From CAYRHS01 sp964424125 (GTDB lineage: Bacteria; Actinomycetota; Acidimicrobiia; IMCC26256; JAOSJL01): a DNA stretch of 9,241 nt. The notes below the pieces were generated by a model, which was given only the letters and a program-made list of their open reading frames with translations, had not been told where the DNA came from and did not search any database. Where the stretch lies: the NCBI GenBank assembly GCA_964424125.1, contig CAYRHS010000127.1, forward strand, positions 1 through 9,241. Reading direction: 5' to 3'. Each line of letters begins with the position of its first letter. Position 1 is the first letter of the stretch. Both the position numbers and the translations under genes were made by a program. Positions 1-6,383 of this stretch are shown here, in pieces.

Positions 1-404
1 CCGTCGGGTTCGGCCTGACACTGGAGGCTGGCGAGGTCCGACCCCGCCCCGGGCTCGCTGAAGAGCTGACACCAGCCTTCCTTGCCCGCGACGATCGGGC
101 GCAGGTACCGCTGCCGTTGCCCGTCCGTGCCGTGGGCCAGGATCGTGGGGCCCGCGAGCAGGAACCCCAGCCCGGCCGGTGGTCCGAGCGCACCCTGGGC
201 CGCGAGCTCCGCGGTCACCGCCGCGGGCGCGCTGCGGGGCAGGTCGCGGCCGAGCCACTGCTCGGGCCACGTCGGCACCGCCCACCCCGAATCGGCCAGG
301 CGCGCCCACCATTCCTCCACCGTCAGGTCCGGATCCCAGGCGTCGGCGAGCCAGTACCGCACCGCGGCGCGGATGTCGTCGACGGTCGGCTCGGCGTCGC
401 TCAC
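1..404 (-). CDS. Acyl-CoA dehydrogenase, N-terminal part (runs off left edge)
   Basis: Flavin-dependent alpha,beta-desaturation of an acyl-CoA thioester is the expected reaction. Only the first 134 codons are inside the window. The frame starts with GTG at 404-402 (M-S-D-A-E-P-T-V-D-D) and is open to the edge. Residues 10-110 are the N-terminal helical domain of the family. Residues 113-123 (QLFSEPGAGSD) are the conserved FAD-contacting 'SEPGAGSD' motif at the start of the beta domain. The start is fixed by a GTGA overlap: the upstream dehydrogenase stops with TGA at 403-401, so the two genes share 4 bp and are very likely translationally coupled. Such adjacent pairs are known from steroid degradation, where two dehydrogenase-like subunits form one heteromeric enzyme; whether that holds here is inference. 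The catalytic base, C-terminal domain and stop lie outside the window. Confidence 0.88.
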   Translation of the reverse strand, partial: MSDAEPTVDDIRAAVRYWLADAWDPDLTVEEWWARLADSGWAVPTWPEQWLGRDLPRSAPAAVTAELAAQGALGPPAGLGFLLAGPTILAHGTDGQRQRYLRPIVAGKEGWCQLFSEPGAGSDLASLQCQAEPD

Positions 405-1657
405 GGGGACGTGCCGGGCACGGCCAGCAGGTCGCGGGCGATGTGGCCCACCTGGATCTCGTCGGTCCCGGCGTAGATCTGGAGCACCTTGGCGTCGCGC
501 GCCAGCTGCTCGACCTCGAACTCGGCCATGTAGCCGTTGCCGCCGAAGAGCTGGACCGCTTCGAGCGCGACCGCCATCGCCGATTGCGCGGCGTACAGCT
601 TCATGGCGGACGCCTCGGCCAGGGTCATGGTCCGTCCCGCGGCGCGCATCTCCAGATACCGGAACACGAGGTTCTGGATGTTGAGGCGCGCGACCTCCAT
701 GTTGGCCAGCTTGAGCTGGATGAGCTGGTAGTCGCCGATCGGTCGACCGAACTGCACGCGGTCGCGCGCGTAGTCGACACAGAGCTCGAGGCAGCGCTCG
801 ACGATTCCCAGCGCCATCGCGGCCACGCCGCTGCGCTCCACGACGAAGCTGTCCTTGGCGCTCTCGCGCCCACCGCCGCGGTCACCTTCCCGCCCGCCGA
901 GCAGCCGATCGCTCCCCACCCGGACGTCGTGGAGGAAGAGCTCCCCGGTGGGTGAGGAGTGGAGACCCATCTTGCGGAGCGGCTTGGACTGCTCGAAGCC
1001 GGGGAGCCCCCGGTCGAGCACGAACTGCAGGACCCGGCGATCGCGCGGCTCGTTGCCCTCGTCGAGCTTGCAGATGAAGACGGTGACGTCCGCGTAGGGG
1101 CCGTTGGTGATGAAGGTCTTCGACCCGTTCAGGACGTACTCGTCGCCGTCGCGTCGGGCCGTCGACTGCATGCCCCCGAAGGCGTCGGAACCCGACCCCG
1201 GCTCCGTGATCGCCCAGGCGCCGATCTTGTCCATGGTGAGGAGGTCGAGCGCCCATCGTTCCTTCTGCTCGATCGTCCCCCGGGCCATGATCGTTCCCGC
1301 GGTGAGCCCGAGGCTGACCCCCATCGCCGTCACCATCCCCGGCGAGCAACGAGAGAGCTCGATGATCGGGAGGGTCGCCATCGCCGCGTCGCGCCGCCCG
1401 GGCTTCTCGCCGCTCGAGGACGCCGACCGCTCGGCGTCGTCCCCCGCGTCCTCGCCCGTCCGCTCGGCCTCGATCCGCTTCTTGAACTGCTCGGCCGCCA
1501 GCGTGTCGAGTCCGAAGGTGCGGTACAGCTCCCGGATCAGGTCGTAGGGCGGGAGATTGCCGAACTCGAGCTCGTCGCGGCGGGGACGGACCTGCTCCTC
1601 GACGAAACGGCGCACGGCCTCCCGCACCATCTGGTGCTCCTCGGACCACTCGAACAT
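401..1657 (-). CDS. Acyl-CoA dehydrogenase (418 aa) with IVD/LCAD-type placement of the catalytic base
   Basis: Flavoenzyme expected to desaturate an acyl-CoA at C2-C3 and pass electrons to electron-transfer flavoprotein. All three domains are present. The N-terminal helices begin MFEWSEEHQM. The FAD motif ITEPGSGSDAF is at residues 150-160, and LFGGNGY (370-376) and IYAGTDEIQ (394-402) lie in the C-terminal helical domain. The MCAD catalytic glutamate position (the E of 'YEGT') is alanine here, A396. E274 in FVVERSGVAAMALG aligns with the helix-G glutamate used by isovaleryl-CoA and long-chain dehydrogenases, so the enzyme is probably active with a relocated base. Residues 61-93 form an unusual charged, Ser/Glu/Asp-rich insert. 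I chose ATG at 1657 because AGGGGAG precedes it by 7 nt and the N-terminus fits the family; the frame upstream is non-homologous. It overlaps the next dehydrogenase by 4 bp. Confidence 0.93.
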   Translation of the reverse strand: MFEWSEEHQMVREAVRRFVEEQVRPRRDELEFGNLPPYDLIRELYRTFGLDTLAAEQFKKRIEAERTGEDAGDDAERSASSSGEKPGRRDAAMATLPIIELSRCSPGMVTAMGVSLGLTAGTIMARGTIEQKERWALDLLTMDKIGAWAITEPGSGSDAFGGMQSTARRDGDEYVLNGSKTFITNGPYADVTVFICKLDEGNEPRDRRVLQFVLDRGLPGFEQSKPLRKMGLHSSPTGELFLHDVRVGSDRLLGGREGDRGGGRESAKDSFVVERSGVAAMALGIVERCLELCVDYARDRVQFGRPIGDYQLIQLKLANMEVARLNIQNLVFRYLEMRAAGRTMTLAEASAMKLYAAQSAMAVALEAVQLFGGNGYMAEFEVEQLARDAKVLQIYAGTDEIQVGHIARDLLAVPGTSP

Positions 1658-1718
1658 CTCCGGGCTCCCCTCGGGTACTGCGGACCAGACCGTCCGGACC
1701 GCGATGGTAGAGGCGGCG

Positions 1719-2483
1719 CTACTGGACCACGGCTCCGCCATCCACCGGAAACGCATGACCGAGCACGAACGACGCCGCGTCGGAGCACAGCCACACCACG
1801 GCACCGGCGATCTCCTCGGGGGTCCCGAGCCGGCCGAGCGGGTTCGACCGAACCATGAGCTCCTCGACGGCCGGGTCGCCGGCCATGTACGTCTCGAGCA
1901 TCGGCGTGCGCACCGTTCCGGGGCAGACCGCGTTGACCCGGACTCCGCCGGCCCCGTACTCGAGCGCCGCGGCCTTCGTCAGGCCAACGACCCCGTGCTT
2001 GCTCGCGACGTAGGCGGGCAGCCCCGGGAAGCCGACGAGGCCCGCGCCCGAGGCCACGTTGACGATCGCCCCACTCCCCTGCTCCGCCATCACCCTGAGC
2101 TCGCGGCGCAGGCACAGGAACACGCCGGTGAGGTTCAGATCGAGGACCCGTTGCCAGTCCTCGAGCGGGTAGTCGGCGACGTTCGCTCCGGGTCCGGTGG
2201 TCCCGGCGTCGTTGACCGCGGCGTCGAGCCTGCCGTACTCGTCGACGCACTCGCCGACCATGGCGGTCACATCGTCGGCCCGTGTGACGTCGGCGTGGAC
2301 GAAACGCCCTTCCGATCCCGCGTCGTCGACGGCACGGACGGTCTCGAAGCCGCCGGCGTCGTCAACGTCGGCCACCACGACGTGGGCCGCGCCCGCTCGG
2401 GCGAAGGCCACGGCGCACGCGCGTCCGATGCCGGATGCCGCGCCCGTGACGAGCGCGATCCGGTCTTCCCATTCGTTGCTCAT
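1719..2483 (-). CDS. Short-chain dehydrogenase/reductase, classical SDR (254 aa)
   Basis: NAD(P)-dependent oxidoreductase expected to interconvert a hydroxyl and a keto group, cytoplasmic. All classical SDR elements are visible. The Rossmann glycine motif TGAASGIG is at residues 13-20. An acidic residue ends beta-2 (VVVADVD, D39), favouring NAD(H). NDAG (91-94) replaces the usual NNAG. The tetrad is N117, S145, Y158 and K162 (YVASK). The protein ends in a normal substrate loop and FPVDGGAVVQ, and its length is typical of the family. It is the third gene of the operon, 23 bp after the preceding SDR and 61 bp before the dehydrogenase pair. ATG at 2483 fits the family N-terminus. GGGAGG lies about 13 nt upstream, a long spacing. 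A nearer GTG (2491-2489) is in another frame that stops at once. It is less like the other two SDRs than they are like each other, so it probably does a different step. Confidence 0.94.
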   Translation of the reverse strand: MSNEWEDRIALVTGAASGIGRACAVAFARAGAAHVVVADVDDAGGFETVRAVDDAGSEGRFVHADVTRADDVTAMVGECVDEYGRLDAAVNDAGTTGPGANVADYPLEDWQRVLDLNLTGVFLCLRRELRVMAEQGSGAIVNVASGAGLVGFPGLPAYVASKHGVVGLTKAAALEYGAGGVRVNAVCPGTVRTPMLETYMAGDPAVEELMVRSNPLGRLGTPEEIAGAVVWLCSDAASFVLGHAFPVDGGAVVQ

Positions 2484-2506
2484 GGGCTGCTCACCGCCTC
2501 CCGGGA

Positions 2507-3283
2507 TCAGTGGAAGTACTCGCCACCGTTGACGTCGAGTCCCTGACCCGTGACGGTCCTCGACATGTCGGAGGCGAGGAAGACGATGGCCTCGGCGACG
2601 TCCTCGGGCGCGGGAATGAAGCCGAGGGGGATGCGTGCTTCGATCTCGGCCACGATCTCGTCAGCTGCGACGCCCCGCCGCTCCGACTCCCACTCGACGT
2701 AGCTGCGGACCGAGGGTCCCCAGATCCAGCCCGGGACGACGGTGTTGACGCGGATCCCGTCGGGGCCGAGCTCCTTGGCCAGCACCTGCGTCGCGGTGTA
2801 GAGCGCGGCCTTCGACGCGGCGTAGCCCCCCTCTCCGCCCCGGATGCGCCGCATGCTCATGGAACCCACCATGACGACCGAGGCCGATCCTGCCTGCTTG
2901 AGATGCGGAATGGCGGCCTGCGTGAGCTGGAGTGCACCGAAGAGGTTGACCTCGAAGATGCCCCGCCAGCGCGCGAGGTCCACGTGCTCGAACGGCCCGT
3001 AGAGGTCGGGGCGGAACGCAGAGTTGACGAGGCAGTCGAACCCCCCGTACTCCTCCACGGTCGCGGCGACGACCCGAGCACACTGCTCGGCGTCGGTGAC
3101 GTCGGCCGGCAGCGGCAGCGCGCGCCCACCGGCGGCGGTGATCCGGTCCGCGACCTCCCGGATCCGGTCTTCGTTGCGCGCCACCAGCCCCACGGCTGCT
3201 CCTTCACGCGCGAAGGCCGCGGCCGTGGCCTGACCGAGGCCGGGGCCCACCCCGGTCACGACGGCGACCTTGTCCTCGAGCAT
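2507..3283 (-). CDS. Short-chain dehydrogenase/reductase (258 aa), tandem paralogue of the upstream SDR
   Basis: Probable NADP(H)-dependent alcohol dehydrogenase or ketoreductase. The glycine motif is TGVGPGLG (residues 10-17). R36 right after beta-2 (LVARN) is the usual NADP-binding basic residue. The catalytic tetrad is N113, S141, Y154 and K158 (YAASK). The NNAG motif is altered to NSAF (87-90). The C-terminus LDVNGGEYFH is almost the same as in the neighbouring SDR at 3309-4094, which marks the two as a tandem duplication. Start: GTG at 3286 and ATG at 3283 are adjacent and in frame. The AGGGGG stretch is 9 nt before GTG and 12 nt before ATG, so either could be used; I took ATG on family alignment (MLEDKVAVVTG). 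The gaps to the neighbouring genes are 25 and 23 bp. The substrate is not known; the operon suggests a hydroxy- or keto-acyl-CoA or a ring alcohol. Confidence 0.94.
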   Translation of the reverse strand: MLEDKVAVVTGVGPGLGQATAAAFAREGAAVGLVARNEDRIREVADRITAAGGRALPLPADVTDAEQCARVVAATVEEYGGFDCLVNSAFRPDLYGPFEHVDLARWRGIFEVNLFGALQLTQAAIPHLKQAGSASVVMVGSMSMRRIRGGEGGYAASKAALYTATQVLAKELGPDGIRVNTVVPGWIWGPSVRSYVEWESERRGVAADEIVAEIEARIPLGFIPAPEDVAEAIVFLASDMSRTVTGQGLDVNGGEYFH

Positions 3284-3308
3284 CACCAGCGTCGTCCCCC
3301 TTTCCGAC

Positions 3309-4094
3309 TCAGTGGAAATAGCGGCCGCCGTTGACGTCGAGCGTCTGTCCGGTGATCGCCCGCGAGCGATCCGAAGCGAAGAACAGGACGACCTCGGCGA
3401 TCTCGGCGGAGGTGTGGATCCGCTTGAGGCAGGTCTGGTCGGCGATCTCGTCGTAGATCTGTTGGGGCGTGACGCCGCGTTCCTTCGCGAGATGGTCGAA
3501 GTACCACTCGAGCGACCGACCCCAGATGTGACCTGGCGCGATCGAGTTCACCCGGATCCCGGCGGGCCCGAGCTCCTCCGCGAGCGTCTTCGACGCGGTG
3601 AGCAGCGCGGCCTTGGACGACGCGTATCCGCCGAGGAGGGGGTTCACGATCCGCGTCGAGAGCGTCGAGATCATGACGATCGCGCCCCCACCGCGGGTCT
3701 TCATCGACGGCACGAAGGCCTGGGTCACCTGGAGCGTGCCGAAGAAGTTGACGTCGAAGACGTCGCGCCAGACGTCCGGCCCACCATGCTGGAAGTCGAC
3801 GAATGGGTCCTCCTTGAACGCGTTGTTGATCAGCACGTCGACACCACCGAACGCGGCGGTCGCGGCCTCGGCGAGGCGGCGACACTGTTCGGGATCGGAG
3901 ACGTCGCTGGGCACGCTCAGCGCCGTCCGGCCGAGTTCCTCGACCTCCCGGGCGACCGCTTCGAGCTTCCAGTCACTGCGCGCCGCGAGCACGACGTCCG
4001 AGCCCTCCCGGGCGCAGGCGAGCGAGAGGTCGCGACCCATGCCCGGCCCGACGCCGGAGACGACGGCGACCTTCCCCTCGAGCAGTCCCGGCAT
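3309..4094 (-). CDS. Short-chain dehydrogenase/reductase (261 aa), first gene of the minus-strand operon
   Basis: Probable NADP(H)-dependent oxidoreductase. The glycine motif reads SGVGPGMG (residues 13-20), with serine in place of the usual threonine. R39 after beta-2 (LAARS) favours NADP(H). The tetrad is N116, S143, Y157 and K161 (YASSK). NNAF (90-93) stands for NNAG. It has the C-terminus LDVNGGRYFH and a long segment before the last helices (EWYFDHLAKERGV) shared in pattern with the next SDR. It is promoter-proximal: the divergent EthD gene starts only 50 bp away. The start ATG at 4094 gives the normal family N-terminus, but no good Shine-Dalgarno sequence precedes it. Instead a 15-bp near-palindrome sits 5-19 bp upstream, so initiation or transcription could be controlled there. 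The first-gene position and strong SDR motifs are seen; the substrate is unknown. Confidence 0.94.
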   Translation of the reverse strand: MPGLLEGKVAVVSGVGPGMGRDLSLACAREGSDVVLAARSDWKLEAVAREVEELGRTALSVPSDVSDPEQCRRLAEAATAAFGGVDVLINNAFKEDPFVDFQHGGPDVWRDVFDVNFFGTLQVTQAFVPSMKTRGGGAIVMISTLSTRIVNPLLGGYASSKAALLTASKTLAEELGPAGIRVNSIAPGHIWGRSLEWYFDHLAKERGVTPQQIYDEIADQTCLKRIHTSAEIAEVVLFFASDRSRAITGQTLDVNGGRYFH

Positions 4095-4144
4095 GGTTCT
4101 GTCACAGTGTCAGGCGCATCCCCGCACGAGCAAGGTGCGCACCG
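4095..4144. promoter_or_regulatory. Divergent promoter region between SDR operon and EthD gene
   Basis: Only 50 bp separate the start codons of the minus-strand SDR (4094) and the plus-strand EthD gene (4145), so promoters for both directions must lie here or reach into the coding ends. AAGGTG at 4132-4137 is the likely ribosome binding site of the EthD gene (7-nt spacing). I see no clear -35/-10 pair in either direction. Confidence 0.6.
4099..4113. promoter_or_regulatory. Candidate operator: 15-bp near-perfect palindrome
   Basis: CTGTCACAGTGTCAG is an inverted repeat about A4106. Six of seven base pairs between the arms match; the only mismatch is T4102 with T4110. Size and symmetry suit a TetR- or GntR-type repressor site. 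It lies in a 50-bp divergent intergenic region, overlapping the expected leader of the SDR operon. No regulator gene is in the window. The role is inference. Confidence 0.45.
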
Positions 4145-4492
4145 ATGGTGAAGATGATCGCACTGGTGAAACGCAATCCCGCCCTGTCGGAGGACGAGTT
4201 CCACCGCATGTGGCGCCAGGAGCACGGGCCACTGATCCGGGGATCGGGGCTCGCGACCAAGTACATCGTCCGGTACGAACAGAACCACTGCCTCTCCGCC
4301 GAGCGGCTCGGCGCGGACCCGCCCTACGACGGAGCGGCGGTCATGTGGTTCCGGGAGCTGGACGACTTCTGGGCGATGGTGGCCGACCCCGAGTACCAGG
4401 AGCGGGTCGCCCCGGACGAGCAGAAGCTGCTCGACTTCCCTGCGACCGTCATGCTGCTCACCGACGAGGAAGAACGCTTCATCGAGCCGTGA
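4145..4492 (+). CDS. EthD-domain protein (115 aa)
   Basis: Small cytoplasmic protein of the EthD family, whose members form dimeric alpha/beta (ferredoxin-like) barrels and often accompany catabolic oxidoreductases; their biochemical role is mostly unsettled. The family signature is clear at the N-terminus: MVKMIALVKRNPALS, then EFHRMWRQEHGPLIR (residues 18-32), then a strand-rich middle with YDGAAVMWFRELDDF (61-75). The barrel-closing strand near the end reads FPATVMLLTDEE. Length is normal for a single-domain member. ATG 4145 is preceded by AAGGTG at 7 nt. It is divergent from the SDR/dehydrogenase operon and probably co-regulated with it from the shared 50-bp region. It is convergent with the protease gene, with 31 bp between the two stops. 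It could assist turnover of an operon intermediate, but nothing in the sequence shows which. Confidence 0.85.
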   Translation: MVKMIALVKRNPALSEDEFHRMWRQEHGPLIRGSGLATKYIVRYEQNHCLSAERLGADPPYDGAAVMWFRELDDFWAMVADPEYQERVAPDEQKLLDFPATVMLLTDEEERFIEP

Positions 4493-4523
4493 GCCCCGAC
4501 CGGATCCAGCCCGCTGGCGGCGT

Positions 4524-5759
4524 TCAGCAGGTGCCGACGGCGCTGGCAGGGTCGACGAGGCCGTACCCGTAGTAGACGTCGAAGCCCGCGGCCCCGAGAT
4601 CGTCGGCCGTCGACTTCAGCCTCTGTTCGACCTGCGCCACCGTCGTCCCGAGGCCGCACGCGTCCTTCACCAGCGCGGCCGCGGCCGCGGCGTAGGGGGT
4701 CGCCATGGATGTGCCGCTCAGCGTGGCGTACGACGAGCTCGACTGCCCCCACGTCGAGAAGATCGCGCTCCCCGGGGCGGAGAGATCGATGTGGGGGCCG
4801 TAGTTCGAGAAGTACGAGCGCTGGTTCGCCGATGTCGTGGACGCGATCGTGAGCGATTCCGCGAACCCGCCGGGATACGACGGCGTGCTCGATGCGTCGT
4901 TGCCCGCGGCGGCCACGACGACGACCTTCTTCGAGACCGCGTACGTGACCGCGTTGTGCATCGCCGTCGAGTAACCGGGGCCGCCGAGCGAGAGATTGAT
5001 GACGTCGGCGCCGTTGTCCGCGGCCCAGATGATGCCGGCTGCTACGTCGGAGGCGTACCCGGAGCCGTACGCGTCCAGGACCCGCACCGGCAGGATGTCC
5101 GCACCCCGGGCCGCACCCGCCACACCTCGACCGTTGTCGGTCGAGGCTGCGGCAATGCCCGCGACGTGCGTGCCGTGACCGTGCGCGTCGGCGCAGCCGG
5201 TTCCGCCACCGGGCGTGACGAAGTCGGCACCGGGCTCGACCTTGGCCGAGAGGTCCTCGTGGTCCGCACGCACGCCGGTGTCCACGACCGCGATGGTCAC
5301 CCCGCTTCCCGTCGCCGTGTTCCAGGCCGCCTCGTAGCTGACGTTGTCGTAAGCCCACTGGCTGCCCGCGTAGGGGTCGTTCGTCGTCGCGCCGAGCAAC
5401 GAGACCGGCTGGTCCACCTCGTAGGACACGACGTCGGTACCCGGCTCCGCTTCGAGGTCGTCCACGAACTCGGCCGCCTCCACGAAGTCGTCGGCGCCGT
5501 AGGTGACGACGTCGAGATCGCCGTCGGCTTCCTCGGTCACGGCCACGACGGGCAGGGCCGCGGACTCGACCGATTCGCCGCCGGCGTGCGTGGCGACGGT
5601 CTCCTCCGGCGCGCCGGACTGGCAGGTCGCGGGGGGCGTTTCCGGCGGCGGGTCCGACACCGGTGGCGGCACGCAAGCCGCGGCCACGAACGCCACCGCC
5701 ACGACGGCAAGCGCCGTCCCTCGTGCGGACACGCACGCGCGCACGCGCTCCCTCGCCAT
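4524..5759 (-). CDS. Secreted subtilisin-like serine protease (S8), probable lipoprotein, 411 aa
   Basis: Exported peptidase of the subtilase family. Residues 1-28 are a signal peptide: an Arg-rich start, then a hydrophobic core ALAVVAVAFVAAAC. C29 after A-A-A could be a lipobox cysteine (a weak match, since -3 is Ala rather than Leu/Val). A proline-rich tether (30-45) follows. Residues about 69-118 look like an I9-type propeptide/inhibitor. The catalytic domain carries D160 (VVDTG), H195 (HGTHVAG), oxyanion N287 (AAGND) and S351 (GTSMATP), so the triad is complete. It ends soon after the catalytic fold with no extra domain. C46, C189, C368 and C411 could form disulfides. ATG 5759 has GGGAG/GAGG just upstream. 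Its neighbours are catabolic, and I see no functional link. It may turn over extracellular protein or mature surface proteins. Confidence 0.93.
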   Translation of the reverse strand: MARERVRACVSARGTALAVVAVAFVAAACVPPPVSDPPPETPPATCQSGAPEETVATHAGGESVESAALPVVAVTEEADGDLDVVTYGADDFVEAAEFVDDLEAEPGTDVVSYEVDQPVSLLGATTNDPYAGSQWAYDNVSYEAAWNTATGSGVTIAVVDTGVRADHEDLSAKVEPGADFVTPGGGTGCADAHGHGTHVAGIAAASTDNGRGVAGAARGADILPVRVLDAYGSGYASDVAAGIIWAADNGADVINLSLGGPGYSTAMHNAVTYAVSKKVVVVAAAGNDASSTPSYPGGFAESLTIASTTSANQRSYFSNYGPHIDLSAPGSAIFSTWGQSSSSYATLSGTSMATPYAAAAAALVKDACGLGTTVAQVEQRLKSTADDLGAAGFDVYYGYGLVDPASAVGTC

Positions 5760-5931
5760 GGCCTCTCCCGAGTCGCCAGGCCCTTCTCTCCCGTTATCGA
5801 CTCGCTCCGTGGGTGCTTGAGGGGGAAAAGCTCACGTTGCGTGGCCGATTGGGCGGCTGGCTTCGCAAAGCTCGCGAAACGGACGATGACCCGGACCGCC
5901 GGACGTGCCGTAGCCCCGACGGGCCCATTGC
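5760..5931. other. Intergenic region upstream of the protease gene
   Basis: 172 bp lie between the DUF35 stop and the protease start, both on the minus strand, so this region should hold the end of the first transcript and the protease promoter. TTCGC (5862-5866) and GCGAA (5874-5878) form a 5-bp inverted repeat with a 7-nt loop. No T-run follows it in either direction, so it is a poor rho-independent terminator. No convincing promoter hexamers are visible. Confidence 0.4.
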
Positions 5932-6372
5932 TCAGGCGGGCACGAACATCGGGACCGTGACGGCGTCCCCCGGAGCCGGAGCGAACGCGAGGTCCCGGAA
6001 GACGGCTCGGACCGGTTGCCCCACCGCGAGCGTCGCCGGCTCGCAATCGACGACGAGTGTCACCACCCGCACGGACGGATCCTCGTCGACGCAGACCAGG
6101 CCGCTCACGAACGGCACCCGATCCTCGAACGCAGGCAGGAACGCCCGACGAACGACCGCCCAGGAGAAGAGCTCTCCCCGCCCCGACAGCGTCGTCCACG
6201 GCATGGACGTGGCGCCGCAGTGTGGGCATCGGGGACGCGGGTACCAGACGAGGCGACCGCAGCCCTCGCAGCGCGGGATCGCAAGGTCGCCTCGAGCCGC
6301 CGCCGTGAAGAAGCCCGCGGTGCGCTCGTCGACGGGATCCGGGAGCGGGAACTCGGGACGGCGGGTCGACAT
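5932..6372 (-). CDS. DUF35 zinc-ribbon/OB-fold protein (146 aa), partner of the thiolase-fold protein
   Basis: Small acyl-CoA-binding accessory protein of the DUF35 type. In characterised cases (ChsH2 C-terminal domain with Ltp2; archaeal HMG-CoA synthase/thiolase complexes) the DUF35 OB-fold binds the CoA chain and is needed for the thiolase-fold partner to work. Visible here are N-terminal helices (residues 1-30), a rubredoxin-like zinc ribbon with C35-x2-C38 and C49-x2-C52, then the OB-fold (about 60-146). The segment GELFSWAVVRRAFLPAFED (66-84) is the typical first part of the OB-fold. ATG 6372 starts 11 bp after the thiolase-fold gene's stop, with GAGG 9 nt upstream, so the two are one operon. 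A much longer reading of the frame upstream of 6372 overlaps the thiolase-fold gene antiphase and is not real. Confidence 0.92.
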   Translation of the reverse strand: MSTRRPEFPLPDPVDERTAGFFTAAARGDLAIPRCEGCGRLVWYPRPRCPHCGATSMPWTTLSGRGELFSWAVVRRAFLPAFEDRVPFVSGLVCVDEDPSVRVVTLVVDCEPATLAVGQPVRAVFRDLAFAPAPGDAVTVPMFVPA

Positions 6373-6383
6373 CGGCGGGGACC

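Noticed and set aside
82..955. Long plus-strand open frames opposite the dehydrogenase genes (for example 179-955)
   Set aside because: They are Arg/Pro/Ala-rich, match no family, and lie antisense to clear dehydrogenase motifs; such frames are expected in G+C-rich DNA.
1658..1804. N-terminal extension of the acyl-CoA dehydrogenase up to 1804
   Set aside because: The extra 49 residues resemble no dehydrogenase N-terminus and overlap the preceding SDR gene; ATG 1657 has a good Shine-Dalgarno.
4506..4517. CCAGC-CC-GCTGG inverted repeat between the convergent EthD and protease stops, as a bidirectional terminator
   Set aside because: The loop of 2 nt is too short for a full stem and there is no T-run on either side.
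5801..5806. GTTATC on the plus strand (GATAAC on the minus) as a -10 box for the protease gene
   Set aside because: No -35 hexamer with 16-18 bp spacing is present, so it cannot be told from chance.
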